Source: Lewinellaceae bacterium
Lineage (GTDB): Bacteria; Bacteroidota; Bacteroidia; Chitinophagales; Saprospiraceae
Direction of reading: 5' to 3'
Assembly: GCA_020636105.1 (NCBI GenBank)
Contig: JACJYL010000001.1
Location: 4,548,001-4,612,000, forward strand
Length of the DNA stretch: 64,000 bases
Shown here: piece after piece, positions 52,719 through 61,949 of the stretch
How positions within the stretch are numbered: the first letter of the stretch is position 1
How the letters are laid out: each line of letters starts with the position of its first letter
Notes under the pieces: model-generated
What the model was told of the DNA's origin: nothing
Seen by the model: only the letters and a program-made list of their open reading frames with translations
Databases searched by the model: none
Program-made: the position numbers and the translations under genes

Positions 52719-55700
52719 ATGAAAAATAGCTTTCCTAAATGGACACTCCTGCTCTTTTTGAGCCTGGCAGTATGTCTTCCTAATCAATCCTTCGCCCAGA
52801 AAAAAGGCAAAACCAAAGACAAAGAAGAAAAGGCTCAAACCCCTAAGGACACCATTATCAATGGTGCACTTGTCGGGGGGCTTAAATGGCGCGGTATCGG
52901 GCCGGCCTGGGCATCGGGCCGTATTGCAGACTTTGCTGTCAATCCCAAAAATTCTACCGAATATTTCGTCGGTGTTGCCAGCGGCAATGTCTGGAAAACG
53001 GAAAACAACGGAACCACCTGGAAACCCGTTTTTGACAATTACGGCTCTTACTCCATTGGAGTGGTTGAGTACGACCCGGGAAATCCCAATACCGTTTGGG
53101 TGGGAACGGGAGAAAATAACCACCAGCGAGCCACCGGGTATGGAGATGGCGTTTACAAATCAGTAGATGGCGGGAGTTCTTTCAAGAATATGGGACTTAA
53201 AGATTCCCGGCAGATTGGGGGCATTGTGATCCATCCTGAAAACGGGGACATCGTCTTCGTGGCCTGTGAGGGATCCATGTGGGGCCCCGGCGGCGACCGC
53301 GGGTTGTACAAAACCACAGATGGTGGAAAAACCTGGAAAAAGGTGATCGAGATCAGTGAAAATACCGGCGTAAACAATGTGATCATGGATCCATCAAATC
53401 CGAACATCATGTACGCCACTTCCGAACAGCGCCGCCGTCACCATTACGGTAAAATAGGGGGCGGACCCGAATCCGCTGTTTATAAAAGTACCGACGGAGG
53501 GGAAACCTGGAATAAGATCATGAAGGGCCTTCCCAAAGTTGACCTGGGAGGAATGGGTATTGATGTTTCTCCGGTGGATCCCAACGTGGTTTACCTGACG
53601 GTGGAAGCAGCGGAAGACAAGGGAGGTACCTATCGCTCTACCGATAAAGGAGAAAGCTGGAAGAGAATGAGCAGTTATTACAGCAGCGGACAATATTACA
53701 ACGAGATTTATTGCGATCCTGTTGATGTGGATAAAGTTTACTGTACAGAGACCCGGTCAAAGGTTACCCTGGATGGTGGTAAAACGTGGAATAATATTGG
53801 CAACAATAACCGCCACGTCGATGATCACGCTCTTTGGATTGATCCGGCCAATACCAACCACCTGCTTATCGGTGGGGACGGTGGAATTTATGAAACTTAT
53901 GATATGGGTGATAACTGGGACTTCAAGGAAAATCTTCCCATTACCCAGTTCTACCGTGTAGCTGTTGATGATGACGAACCCTTTTACAATGTTTATGGCG
54001 GTACACAGGATAATAATTCCATGGGAGGGCCTTCCCGCACATTGTACAGACAGGGAGCAACCAATGACGACTGGATCCGTACGGTGGGCGGCGATGGATT
54101 CTGGCAGGCTACAGAGCCGGGAAATCCCGATATTGTTTATTCGGAATACCAGTATGGAAATATGTTCCGCTATGATAGAAAAAGCGGAACGACCGAAGAT
54201 ATAAAACCCCGGGAAAGAAAAGACGAATTGGCTTATAAGTGGAACTGGGATACGCCTTTATTCGTAAGCCCGCATTCTCCCACGCGGTTATATTGCTCGG
54301 CCAATAAGGTATTTCGCAGTGATGACCGAGGAAACTCATGGCAGGTCATCAGTGAAGATCTCACGGCTATGGTCGATCGGGACAGTTTGAAATTTATGGA
54401 TAAATACTGGAGCCCGGATGCCCTGGTGAAACACGTTTCCACCTCACAATGGGGTACCATCGTTTCGCTCAATGAATCCCCTGTTCAGGAAGGGTTATTG
54501 TATGCCGGTACCGATGACGGGGTCATTTCCGTAACGGAAAACAATGGTGCCACCTGGCACCAGGTGAAGTCATTCCCCGGAGTGCCTCAATATACTTATG
54601 TTTCTGACATCCAGGCCTCCAAACACGATGCCAATGTAGTATTCGCTTCTTTTACGAATATCAAAATGGATGATTTCAAACCCTACCTGTTCAAAAGTAC
54701 AGACAAAGGTCATACGTGGACTTCTATTAACGGTGATTTACCTGTCAGCCATAGTATACATTCCATCCAACAGGATCACAAAAATCCAAACCTCCTGTTC
54801 GTTGGAACGGAATTCGGTATTTTCTTTACCGTCAACGGCGGAGCACACTGGGTGCAAATGAAATCGGGTATCCCTACTATTCCTGTAAAGGATATTGCCA
54901 TCCAGGAACGCGAAAATGATCTCGTGATCGCCACTTTCGGCCGTGGATTTTATATCCTGGACGACTATAGCCCGTTGAGAGAAATTTCTCACAAATGGGC
55001 CGAACAGGATGCCTGCATTTTCCCGGTCAAGGATGCTTTGATGTATGACCAGATGAGCAAATTCGGGAACCAGGGATCCACTTATTTCAAGGCGGAAAAT
55101 CCTGATTACGGGGCTACTTTTACCTATTACCTGAAAGAGGTGCCCAAAACGAAAAAAGAGTTGCGCAAGGAAGAAGAGAAAAAATTGTTTAAAGACGGCA
55201 AGTATATTCCTCAGCCTTCATGGAGGGAACTCCAGCTGGAAGAAAATGAGGAGAAATCACATTTGATCTTTACCATTTACGACAGTAGTGATAAAGTAAT
55301 TCGCAGGATGACAAAAGCGCCTTCAAAAGGCATCCAGCGCTTGACGTGGAATCTTTCCTACGATGCTCCGTTCCCGGTTTCAACAAAGAAATTCGACCCC
55401 CTGAAATCCGGCGGCGGCCGTGGGGGAAGAGATGTGGTTCCGGGAACTTATAAGGTTGGGCTCCAGCTGTGGCACGAAGGGGAATTGTCAACGCTGGTGG
55501 ATCCCGTTGAATTTAAAGTTAAAGAACTCAACAACAGTACATTGCCTAAAGGTAATGTGGCGGTGGCTACCGCTTTTGATGATGAATTGATCCGGTTGAA
55601 TGCCGCGATTCAGGGAGCAGACCGTTTGACGGAGGAAATGATCGAAAAGGTCGAAACCATCAAACAAACGCTTTATGCGACCCCGGCAGCTTCAGAGGCA

Positions 55701-56033
55701 CTGAAGGATGAAGCACGGGCTTTAGGTACGGAACTCGAAGCCATCAAGTTTGCTTTTGACGGTGTTCCGGCCAGGGCAAGCTGGGAAGAAATACCACCGG
55801 CAAAAATACCGCTCACCAAGAAATTTAGCGAGCTGCTTTACGGTCGTTCAGGGGCCACAACGGAACCAACCGGTACTCAAAAGCAGAGTCTGGAGATCGT
55901 AAAAGCGGAGTTTCCGCCAATTCTGGAAAAGATCAGGGATATTGCAGAAAATAAATTGCCTGCTTTGGAGAAAAAACTCGATGAAGTAAATGCCCCATGG
56001 ACACCGGGAAGAGTGCCGGATTGGAAAAATTGA
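52719..56033 (+). CDS. Sortilin-like (VPS10/BNR) beta-propeller secreted protein
   Basis: The ATG at 52719 (MKNSFPKWTLLLFLSLAVCL, signal peptide) gives 1,104 residues; a TTG ten codons earlier is less likely. Residues about 55-760 form one or two large propellers with BNR/Asp-box repeats (SxDxGxxW: SVDGGSSF, TTDGGKTW, STDGGETW, STDKGESW, STDKGHTW). The first blade is GLKWRGIGPAWASGRIADFA. A helical C-domain (about 960-1100) follows a fibronectin-like stretch (about 870-950, PGTYKVGLQLWHEGELSTLV). Proteins of this type are often annotated glycosyl hydrolase/sortilin; no catalytic residues are evident to me. It has no T9SS tail, so it is probably periplasmic. Confidence 0.88.
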   Translation: MKNSFPKWTLLLFLSLAVCLPNQSFAQKKGKTKDKEEKAQTPKDTIINGALVGGLKWRGIGPAWASGRIADFAVNPKNSTEYFVGVASGNVWKTENNGTTWKPVFDNYGSYSIGVVEYDPGNPNTVWVGTGENNHQRATGYGDGVYKSVDGGSSFKNMGLKDSRQIGGIVIHPENGDIVFVACEGSMWGPGGDRGLYKTTDGGKTWKKVIEISENTGVNNVIMDPSNPNIMYATSEQRRRHHYGKIGGGPESAVYKSTDGGETWNKIMKGLPKVDLGGMGIDVSPVDPNVVYLTVEAAEDKGGTYRSTDKGESWKRMSSYYSSGQYYNEIYCDPVDVDKVYCTETRSKVTLDGGKTWNNIGNNNRHVDDHALWIDPANTNHLLIGGDGGIYETYDMGDNWDFKENLPITQFYRVAVDDDEPFYNVYGGTQDNNSMGGPSRTLYRQGATNDDWIRTVGGDGFWQATEPGNPDIVYSEYQYGNMFRYDRKSGTTEDIKPRERKDELAYKWNWDTPLFVSPHSPTRLYCSANKVFRSDDRGNSWQVISEDLTAMVDRDSLKFMDKYWSPDALVKHVSTSQWGTIVSLNESPVQEGLLYAGTDDGVISVTENNGATWHQVKSFPGVPQYTYVSDIQASKHDANVVFASFTNIKMDDFKPYLFKSTDKGHTWTSINGDLPVSHSIHSIQQDHKNPNLLFVGTEFGIFFTVNGGAHWVQMKSGIPTIPVKDIAIQERENDLVIATFGRGFYILDDYSPLREISHKWAEQDACIFPVKDALMYDQMSKFGNQGSTYFKAENPDYGATFTYYLKEVPKTKKELRKEEEKKLFKDGKYIPQPSWRELQLEENEEKSHLIFTIYDSSDKVIRRMTKAPSKGIQRLTWNLSYDAPFPVSTKKFDPLKSGGGRGGRDVVPGTYKVGLQLWHEGELSTLVDPVEFKVKELNNSTLPKGNVAVATAFDDELIRLNAAIQGADRLTEEMIEKVETIKQTLYATPAASEALKDEARALGTELEAIKFAFDGVPARASWEEIPPAKIPLTKKFSELLYGRSGATTEPTGTQKQSLEIVKAEFPPILEKIRDIAENKLPALEKKLDEVNAPWTPGRVPDWKN

Positions 56034-56077
56034 TAAGGAAGTAAATAGAATGGAAATTTAACCGCAAGGGGGCGCAG

Positions 56078-56124
56078 GGAAGGCGCAAGGATCGCAAAGG
56101 TTTTTATGCGAACTTGCGCCTTCC
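56078..56124. terminator. Hairpin between convergent genes
   Basis: GGAAGGCGCAAG (56078-56089) pairs perfectly with CTTGCGCCTTCC (56113-56124). There is a T run only in the loop. It belongs to the same CGCAAGG repeat family as 4779-4820 and can serve as a terminator for the genes on either side. Confidence 0.55.
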
Positions 56125-56146
56125 TGCTGCTTGTTGGTTCGTTATT

Positions 56147-56566
56147 TCACAGCACGGGGTCTCCCTCCTTTAGCAAAAGTGCCAGCTTGCTCAGCATAAC
56201 CAGTTCGGATTTATTTCTTTTTGAAAAGGCCGACGCGATTTCATAGGCTGTTTTCCAGATCAGCTGTTTGACGTCTTCGGTAAACAGGTATTCGTGAGTA
56301 TCTTTAAATTCCTTAAATTCCTCAAAACAGTCGTAAGGTTCAACACAGGCATCTTCGAGCCAGTCGAAGATGAACTCGATCTGGAAGGCCGCATCGGTGT
56401 CGAACGGATCTACGGTATCCTCTAAGGGTAACCAGTCTGACTTTATGATTTCTGCCAGTTTTTCATATTCTTCCGGTCGAACCTTTTTATCAGCTGCTGC
56501 AACCGCGTAGAACAGTTTGCCTGTGTTTTGATAAAATCTGTTCATCACATCTTCTGAAGGTTTCAT
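56147..56566 (-). CDS. TerB-like helical protein
   Basis: The 139-residue soluble protein contains LFYAVAAADKKVRPEEYEKL near 18-37, the usual start of TerB-like (tellurite-resistance/DjlA-type) domains, with an acidic residue cluster at 55-90 (DPFDTDAAFQIEFIFDW). The C-terminus is helical (SELVMLSKLALLLKEGDPV). No known partner is adjacent. Its role is unknown. Confidence 0.75.
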   Translation of the reverse strand: MKPSEDVMNRFYQNTGKLFYAVAAADKKVRPEEYEKLAEIIKSDWLPLEDTVDPFDTDAAFQIEFIFDWLEDACVEPYDCFEEFKEFKDTHEYLFTEDVKQLIWKTAYEIASAFSKRNKSELVMLSKLALLLKEGDPVL

Positions 56567-56681
56567 GATTCTGAATTTTGATGTTAATGTTTAATGTTTT
56601 GGAAAACAGGATTTTATTGTGGGCTTTACCCAATTGCGGCCACCTCCTTTGAGGCGGATAGAATAGTATTAATATTTTTAC

Positions 56682-57809
56682 TTACTTGATGGTTCGTTTA
56701 TGGACGGGCGATTTTTTATACTCAAAGTGGTTTAGCTCGGAAATTCGGTTGGGATCGAAATTAGGATCGTCGGAATAAATGACAAAATCGCTGTTGCTCG
56801 ACCAGCGGTGATCCCAAAGGTTGGTTCCCAACTCAATCTCATTGGTATATGGGTTGACGTATTCTTCCTGCCCGGTGAGGTTGAGGTACATATCGTTTTG
56901 GATGATTTCGTTCGTTTTTTGGCGGTGGTTGGTGATCTCCTGTCCTATCCGGTTGATCTCTTCCAGGGTGGCGTTCATGATGCCTGCCCGGGTCATCTGC
57001 CCCCTGACCTCGCCGATCACCCATTGCCGGTTGAGGGTGACGGAGTTGCCGATGGCGGCGAATAAAGGTTCGAATTCTTTCAGTTCCCCTTTCGGTGCGC
57101 GAATGGAATAGGTGTACCGGTTTTTCCACATGCCTGCCCCGGCCTGCCCGAGGTTCATAATAGCCACCACGAATTTTTCCTCATAAGTCGTTCCCTTTTC
57201 AACGTATTCCACGGTGGTGACCGATGCGGCATAGGAAAACCCCATTTCGATGACCATGTTGTCTTCCTGTCTGACGGCCCTGGCGAGTTCAGGCAGATCC
57301 TTTTGACTGGTAATCTTTGCCTGTGTAGCACCGGGATGGGCATAAGGCAGTACCACCTGTACGGCAAATTGCGAAGGCGACATAAAAGGCAACACCGTCA
57401 TGCCGTTGTAGTTGCTTCCCACGGGAAACATACCCATTTGACCGGCGGGGGAGTACCTGGAATCGAAATAGAACATATCCGGGAACCAGTGGGTCATGAC
57501 GCTTCCCGTGGCATCCTTTTTGATGATGAAATCGAGTTTGGCCTCGATCGCATTGGCGGCTCCGCCTCCTGTATTGGGATCGATACGGAAGATGCCTCCT
57601 TCGATTTTCCAGTCCTGTGGAATAAGTACTTTAAAGGCTTTTTCACGGGGTTCCCATTGCCAGTTGAATACGTAATAAGTGAAGTTTGCAGGAACAGATT
57701 CCCGTCCTGTTTCGGAAGGACTTATGGATGCCTCCGCTTTGTTCTGCCTAGAGGCATTGCAGGACAGGAAGAGCAGCAGAAAAATGGTATTAAGACAAAA
57801 TAATTTCAT
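56682..57809 (-). CDS. Lipoprotein of unknown family
   Basis: The 375-residue protein has a lipobox LFLSC (Cys17). The body contains YVFNWQWEPREKAFKVLIP, GGIFRIDPNTGGGAANAIEA and HRQKTNEIIQNDMYLNLTGQ, and ends WDHRWSSNSDFVIYSDDPNF. I do not recognise a catalytic motif. It resembles secreted proteins annotated only as hypothetical. It is AT-poor and looks well conserved in codon use. It is transcribed toward the TerB-like gene, 115 bases away. Confidence 0.8.
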   Translation of the reverse strand: MKLFCLNTIFLLLFLSCNASRQNKAEASISPSETGRESVPANFTYYVFNWQWEPREKAFKVLIPQDWKIEGGIFRIDPNTGGGAANAIEAKLDFIIKKDATGSVMTHWFPDMFYFDSRYSPAGQMGMFPVGSNYNGMTVLPFMSPSQFAVQVVLPYAHPGATQAKITSQKDLPELARAVRQEDNMVIEMGFSYAASVTTVEYVEKGTTYEEKFVVAIMNLGQAGAGMWKNRYTYSIRAPKGELKEFEPLFAAIGNSVTLNRQWVIGEVRGQMTRAGIMNATLEEINRIGQEITNHRQKTNEIIQNDMYLNLTGQEEYVNPYTNEIELGTNLWDHRWSSNSDFVIYSDDPNFDPNRISELNHFEYKKSPVHKRTIK

Positions 57810-58025
57810 GACAAAGAGATTGGTTCTCTAATCCGGGCACGAACAAATTATGTCATAAAATCAACAGAGGCGACTCTCTCAAAATTACAATTATTTGGCC
57901 AAACAGGCAATGTTTTGGGAGGATCAATATTCAAATTTGATGTCTTTAAATATAGGGGTAAATAATTCCCGGAGCCAACCGTTAAATCCTTACAATTTGA
58001 TGACTTTACAGCCAGTTTGAAAAAT

Positions 58026-58033
58026 TACCTTTG
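58026..58033 (+). promoter_or_regulatory. -7 box of the TonB-dependent receptor gene
   Basis: TACCTTTG matches TAnnTTTG exactly and lies 24 bases before the chosen ATG. No clear -33 box at the usual distance is seen; TTTG at 57996-57999 is 26 bases away. Confidence 0.45.
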
Positions 58034-58057
58034 CGCCCGAACCAGACCAGACATATT

Positions 58058-60436
58058 ATGAAACGAATATCGGCTATTACGGGCTTTTGTTTTTTATTCC
58101 TCCATTTCTCCTTTGCCCAGGGAACCATCATTGAGGGAAAGGTACTTAATTTCATCAACCACGAATCGTTGCCCTTTGCCACTATTCGGGTAACTGAAAC
58201 AGGACAAGGGACCGTTGCCGACAGCACGGGGTATTACAAATTGGAGTTGCCGGCCGGATTATACAACATAGAAGCTTCGTACACAGGTTACGGGGCTGTG
58301 GTAAAGCATGAAATCCAAACTCAATCGTCCAAGCCTGTCGTCGTAGATTTTGAATTGCAGATGATCGGTAATGATCTGGAAGAGGCCGTGGTTAAAGCGG
58401 AAGCTTTCCGCAACACTTCGGAGAGCCCTTTGGCACTCCAGCGCATCAATGTCCATGAATTGATGCTCATGCCCGGGGCGACGCTGGATGTTTCCAAATT
58501 TATCAAAACCTTACCGGGGGTTTCGCCAAAAGTATCTTTTGGGTATAACCTTATCGTTCGCGGTGGAGCCTCCAATGAGAATAAATTTTATCTAGATGGA
58601 ATTGAGATTCCGTCTATCACCCATTTTACGGTCCAGGGAACCAGTGGAGGACCCAATGCATTGCTTAATGTGCTCATGCTCGAAAGTGCAAGCCTGCACA
58701 GCAGTGCCTTCCCAGCTTATGCCGGTAATGCGTTGAGCAGCGTTATGGCGTTCAACCAGCGGGCAGGGAGAAAAGATCGTTTTGGCGGTTCTTTTAGTTT
58801 GGGGGCCACCGACTGGGGATTTCTACTGGAAGGCCCCATGGGAAAAAAATCGTCTTTTCTTTTTTCTGCCAGGGAGTCTTATTCCCAGCATGTGCTCAAG
58901 GCCATTGGGGTTCCTGTCATCCCTTTTTATTCTGATGTGCAGTACAAGCAGGTGATCCAGTTCGATTCTAAGAATGAACTCATTTTGACCGGGGTGGCCG
59001 GTTACGACAAATACACCCTTAACCTGGGGGCTGAACCAACAGCGTCCCTGCTCTACAATACCGGTTATATTCCCGAAGGGAAGCAGGTTGTATATGCGGC
59101 CGGGGCGGTTTACAAACACTACCTCGACAAAAGCTACTACACGGTGGTTTTGAGCCGCAACTATTTTTACAATTTTGCAGAGAAGTTTGTCAACAACAGC
59201 GGAGAGGAAACGGATCGGTTGTTTGATTATACTTCAAAAGAAGCCGAGAATAAATTGCGGATCGAGCACAAGCTCTTTCGCGACAAAAAGGAATGGAACT
59301 ACGGCCTGGCCCTCGAATCCGACCAGGTGGATATCCGGGAATATTCCCTCATTTCCCGAAAGGCCAATGAAGTGGATGAAGTAAATTTCCATAGCCTGAT
59401 GAATTTTGTGCGCTACGGTGCTTTTGGTTCCTTCAGTCAAAAATTTGCAGGAGATGACTTCTCGCTTTATGCCGGTTTGCGGATGGATGGTAATACTTAT
59501 TCGGATTTGATGAAAAATCCTCTAAAACAGTTGTCGCCAAGGCTTGCACTTTCCTGGCAATTCAGGAAAGCCTGGCAGTTGAGCGCTAATGCGGGACGTT
59601 ATTTCCAGGTACCTCCTTATATATTAATGGCTTATGCCGAGGCAGGAGAATTCACGAACCGGAAGGCCCTGAAATACATGCAGAGCGACCATCTTGGGCT
59701 CGGGCTGGAGCACACCACGCCTAACGGGTATCGGTTGAAGCTCGAAGGTTTTTATAAAAAATACAGGGATTACCCATTCCTTTTAAAAGATTCCATTTCC
59801 TATGCCAATGCCAATGCAAATTTTGTGCTGGTGGGCGACCAGCCGGCGGATGCGCGTTCCGAAGGAAGGGCGTATGGAGTGGAGTTCCAGATCAAACAAA
59901 AGTATCACAATTCCTGGTCCTGGTCACTCGCCTACAGCTTTGTGGTAAGCCAGTTTGAAGATACGAAGGGCACTTTGGTTTCTTCTTCCTGGGACAATCG
60001 TCATTTCGGGACGGTCACCATCGGCAAGACTTTTGGGAAGAACTGGCAGGCAGGGCTCCGCTGGAGTTTTGCGGGGGGGAATCCTTACACACCTTATGAC
60101 CAGGCGACTTCAGGATTGCGGTCTGTTTGGGATATTAATCACCGAGGTATTCCGGATTATTCAAAATTGAACCAGGAAAAATTGCCTGTTTTCCATCAGC
60201 TTGATTTGCGTATTGACAAGCAATTCAACTTTAAGCGCTGGTCGCTGGCCCTGTTCATGGATATCCAAAACGTCTATGCTTCTTCTGTGCCGGTGATTTC
60301 GTACCTGACGGTTGAGCGAAATGCAGATCTGACTCCGCTGGTCGATCCCGGCAATCCGGAGCGGTATAAAACGACCCTGCTGCAAAGCGATACGGGGCGG
60401 GTTCTGCCGAGTATCGGGTTTGTGGCGGATTTTTGA
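58058..60436 (+). CDS. TonB-dependent outer-membrane receptor with CarboxypepD-like N-domain
   Basis: The ATG at 58058 (MKRISAITGFCFLFLHFSFA) gives 792 residues; the -7 box lies upstream of this start and within an earlier reading from 58031, so that earlier start is rejected. After the signal peptide comes a CarboxypepD-like domain (about 25-100: GTIIEGKVLNFINHESLPFA, DSTGYYKLELPAGLYNIEAS), then a plug domain (about 105-215: VSKFIKTLPGVSPKVSFGYN, LIVRGGASNENKFYLDGIEI) and a 22-strand-type barrel (FGGSFSLGATDWGFLLEG, ending LPSIGFVADF). The terminal Phe is typical of outer-membrane barrels. No SusD-like partner is adjacent. Substrate unknown. Confidence 0.93.
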   Translation: MKRISAITGFCFLFLHFSFAQGTIIEGKVLNFINHESLPFATIRVTETGQGTVADSTGYYKLELPAGLYNIEASYTGYGAVVKHEIQTQSSKPVVVDFELQMIGNDLEEAVVKAEAFRNTSESPLALQRINVHELMLMPGATLDVSKFIKTLPGVSPKVSFGYNLIVRGGASNENKFYLDGIEIPSITHFTVQGTSGGPNALLNVLMLESASLHSSAFPAYAGNALSSVMAFNQRAGRKDRFGGSFSLGATDWGFLLEGPMGKKSSFLFSARESYSQHVLKAIGVPVIPFYSDVQYKQVIQFDSKNELILTGVAGYDKYTLNLGAEPTASLLYNTGYIPEGKQVVYAAGAVYKHYLDKSYYTVVLSRNYFYNFAEKFVNNSGEETDRLFDYTSKEAENKLRIEHKLFRDKKEWNYGLALESDQVDIREYSLISRKANEVDEVNFHSLMNFVRYGAFGSFSQKFAGDDFSLYAGLRMDGNTYSDLMKNPLKQLSPRLALSWQFRKAWQLSANAGRYFQVPPYILMAYAEAGEFTNRKALKYMQSDHLGLGLEHTTPNGYRLKLEGFYKKYRDYPFLLKDSISYANANANFVLVGDQPADARSEGRAYGVEFQIKQKYHNSWSWSLAYSFVVSQFEDTKGTLVSSSWDNRHFGTVTIGKTFGKNWQAGLRWSFAGGNPYTPYDQATSGLRSVWDINHRGIPDYSKLNQEKLPVFHQLDLRIDKQFNFKRWSLALFMDIQNVYASSVPVISYLTVERNADLTPLVDPGNPERYKTTLLQSDTGRVLPSIGFVADF

Positions 60437-60546
60437 TGCTGCGATGCTTTGATGCTGCGATGCTACAATGCTACAATGCTACAATGCTACAATGCTACAA
60501 TGCTGAAATGCTACAATTCTTTGGTGCTTCAATGTTGGAATACTTA
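60435..60546. repeat. Octamer tandem array
   Basis: About 14 consecutive 8-bp units (GATGCTGC, GATGCTTT, then AATGCTAC mainly) start at the stop codon of the receptor gene and fade out near 60546. At least five units are identical, so the number may vary between strains. Confidence 0.85.
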
Positions 60547-60571
60547 GAAACAGTCCAGGGAAAAGATGAGG

Positions 60572-60616
60572 AGACACTTCGGGGAGGGGGATGCCTTTGC
60601 CCGAAGTGTCTTTTAA
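60572..60616. terminator. Terminator between the receptor and ssb genes
   Basis: AGACACTTCGGG (60572-60583) and CCCGAAGTGTCT (60600-60611) form a perfect 12-bp stem with a 16-base loop, followed by TTTT on the plus strand. It serves the plus-strand receptor gene and can act weakly in the other direction. Confidence 0.85.
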
Positions 60617-60631
60617 GTGAGTATCAGATCA

Positions 60632-60967
60632 TTAATTGGCGGGTTTTGCCCCCAGCATGGTAAATTCGTTGACCACGATCTCTGTGGTATAACGCACCTG
60701 CCCGTTTTTGTCCTCATAATTGGAGTACGTAATTTTACCTCTCGCCGCGATTTCCTTCCCCTTTTTCAGCCAGGTATTGGCCAGTTCCGCGGTTTTGCCC
60801 CACAGTACACAGTTGTGCCATTGGGTGGTGGTGACCTTTTCTCCTTTGTTGTTTTTAAAGGTCTCATTGGTGGCCAGGGAGAATCTTGCGACGCTGTTTC
60901 CGCCTTCCAGTTTTTTCAATTCGGGGTCTTTCCCCAGGTTTCCGATTAATAATACACTATTTTTCAT
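60632..60967 (-). CDS. ssb: Small single-stranded DNA-binding protein (SSB), second copy
   Basis: The ATG at 60967 (MKNSVLLIGNLGKDPELKKL) gives 111 residues; an upstream reading would start inside the palindrome. The protein is an OB fold with the SSB signature LIGNLGKDPELKKLEGG, ARFSLATNETFK, TTQWHNCVLWGKTAELANTW, LKKGKEIAARGKITYSNYED. It ends at GAKPAN without the acidic tail (DDDIPF-like) that recruits partner proteins. It is therefore not the usual replication SSB, or it is a specialised one. It lies 187 bases downstream of a second ssb gene, with a long palindrome between them. Confidence 0.92.
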   Translation of the reverse strand: MKNSVLLIGNLGKDPELKKLEGGNSVARFSLATNETFKNNKGEKVTTTQWHNCVLWGKTAELANTWLKKGKEIAARGKITYSNYEDKNGQVRYTTEIVVNEFTMLGAKPAN

Positions 60968-61021
60968 AATGGTTGTTTTGTGGGCAACTGCCCGGTTAAT
61001 ACTTGTTGCTCGTTGAGGAGT

Positions 61022-61144
61022 GAGGTGACATCTTCGCCGGGACTGCAATGCGAGTATGCAAAAGGTGTCGTCTCACACACTGTGCGTTGGAGAGATAACA
61101 CCTTTTCGCCATCGCTCCATTGCTTTTCGCGAAGATGTCGCCTC
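61022..61144. repeat. Long imperfect palindrome between the two ssb genes
   Basis: GAGGTGACATCTTCGC (61022-61037) pairs with GCGAAGATGTCGCCTC (61129-61144), and GCAAAAGGTGTCGTCTC (61058-61074) pairs with GAGATAACACCTTTTCGC (61092-61109), around a CACACTGTG-like centre. The left-arm words also occur at 27267-27330. It may be a mobile repeat or a processing/attenuation hairpin between the genes. Confidence 0.75.
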
Positions 61145-61154
61145 CGCAACCAAC

Positions 61155-61484
61155 TCAATTCATCAACATAAATTCATTGACGATTACTTCGCTGCGGAAG
61201 TGTTTGATGCCGTCCTTGTCGTCGAAGGAGCGGTGGGTGAGTTTGCCTTTTACGGCCACTTCCTTTCCTTTTTTGAGCAGGACGTTCATGATCTCGGCCA
61301 CTTTTCCCCAGCCGACGAGTTGGTGCCATTGTGTTTCTACGTGATGATTACCATCCTGTTTTTTGTAGATTTCTTTGGTGGCAATGGTCACTCGTGCGAT
61401 GGCGTTGCCGTTGTCCAATTGTTTGAATTCGACATCTTTGCCCAGGTTGCCGATGAGTTGAACGTTGTTTCTAAGATTGTTCAT
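61155..61484 (-). CDS. ssb: Small single-stranded DNA-binding protein (SSB), upstream copy
   Basis: The 109-residue OB-fold protein starts MNNLRNNVQLIGNLGKDVEF and has ARVTIATKEIYKKQDG, ETQWHQLVGWGKVAEIMNVL, LKKGKEVAVKGKLTHRSFDD and VIVNEFMLMN. Like its neighbour it lacks the C-terminal acidic tail. It shares about half of its residues with the 60632 protein, so the pair is an old duplication. Its promoter carries the decamer array also found at the 6867 gene. Confidence 0.93.
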   Translation of the reverse strand: MNNLRNNVQLIGNLGKDVEFKQLDNGNAIARVTIATKEIYKKQDGNHHVETQWHQLVGWGKVAEIMNVLLKKGKEVAVKGKLTHRSFDDKDGIKHFRSEVIVNEFMLMN

Positions 61485-61563
61485 TTTACGTAATTTAAAA
61501 GGTTAACTAATGAAGGTTCCTGTCGTGCCGGCCAGACAAAAACCGTTTGATCAACTGTCGATG

Positions 61564-61650
61564 CAAAGATGTGGGACGAGTCAAGTTTTATCCGTTGAAT
61601 AGCCGTTTAATGTCGTTTGTAGCCGTTTGTAGCCGTTTGTAAACGGGTGT
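61564..61650 (-). promoter_or_regulatory. ssb promoter with phased decamer array
   Basis: On the plus strand five or six in-phase decamers run from 61591 to 61650 (TCCGTTGAAT, AGCCGTTTAA, TGTCGTTTGT, AGCCGTTTGT twice, then AAACGGG). On the minus strand the array is followed by CTTG, CCCA and the -7 box CATCTTTG (61564-61571). The whole block aligns with 6740-6825, with one extra decamer here and the same 42-base distance from the last CGGCTATT to the final TTTG. Confidence 0.78.
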
Positions 61651-61949
61651 TTTGATTTGATAATATGCTTAATTTGTTGATATTCAATTATTTGTGAAGT
61701 TTTTAAGCTGGGCGGTGAGACGGTAAAAAATTGCGAAGATTTTTCTTTGTTTTTGGTGGGACGGGGTTGCCGTTTGAAAATAAAATTGCAAGTCTCAATA
61801 AAAATCATTATAATACGCTCTAAGGGTTCATTAATTTAATTCAAAAATCTATTGATTTGGCGGAAATGTTTAAAAAAAACTCAATTTCAAAGCGAATATT
61901 CATCACGAAGCAAAAACAGGGATGAATCCTTTGTTTTTAAATGCTGAGG

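Noticed and set aside
61581..61808. 75-residue minus-strand reading upstream of ssb
   Set aside because: It runs through the conserved decamer array and promoter; composition is lysine/threonine-rich without family features.
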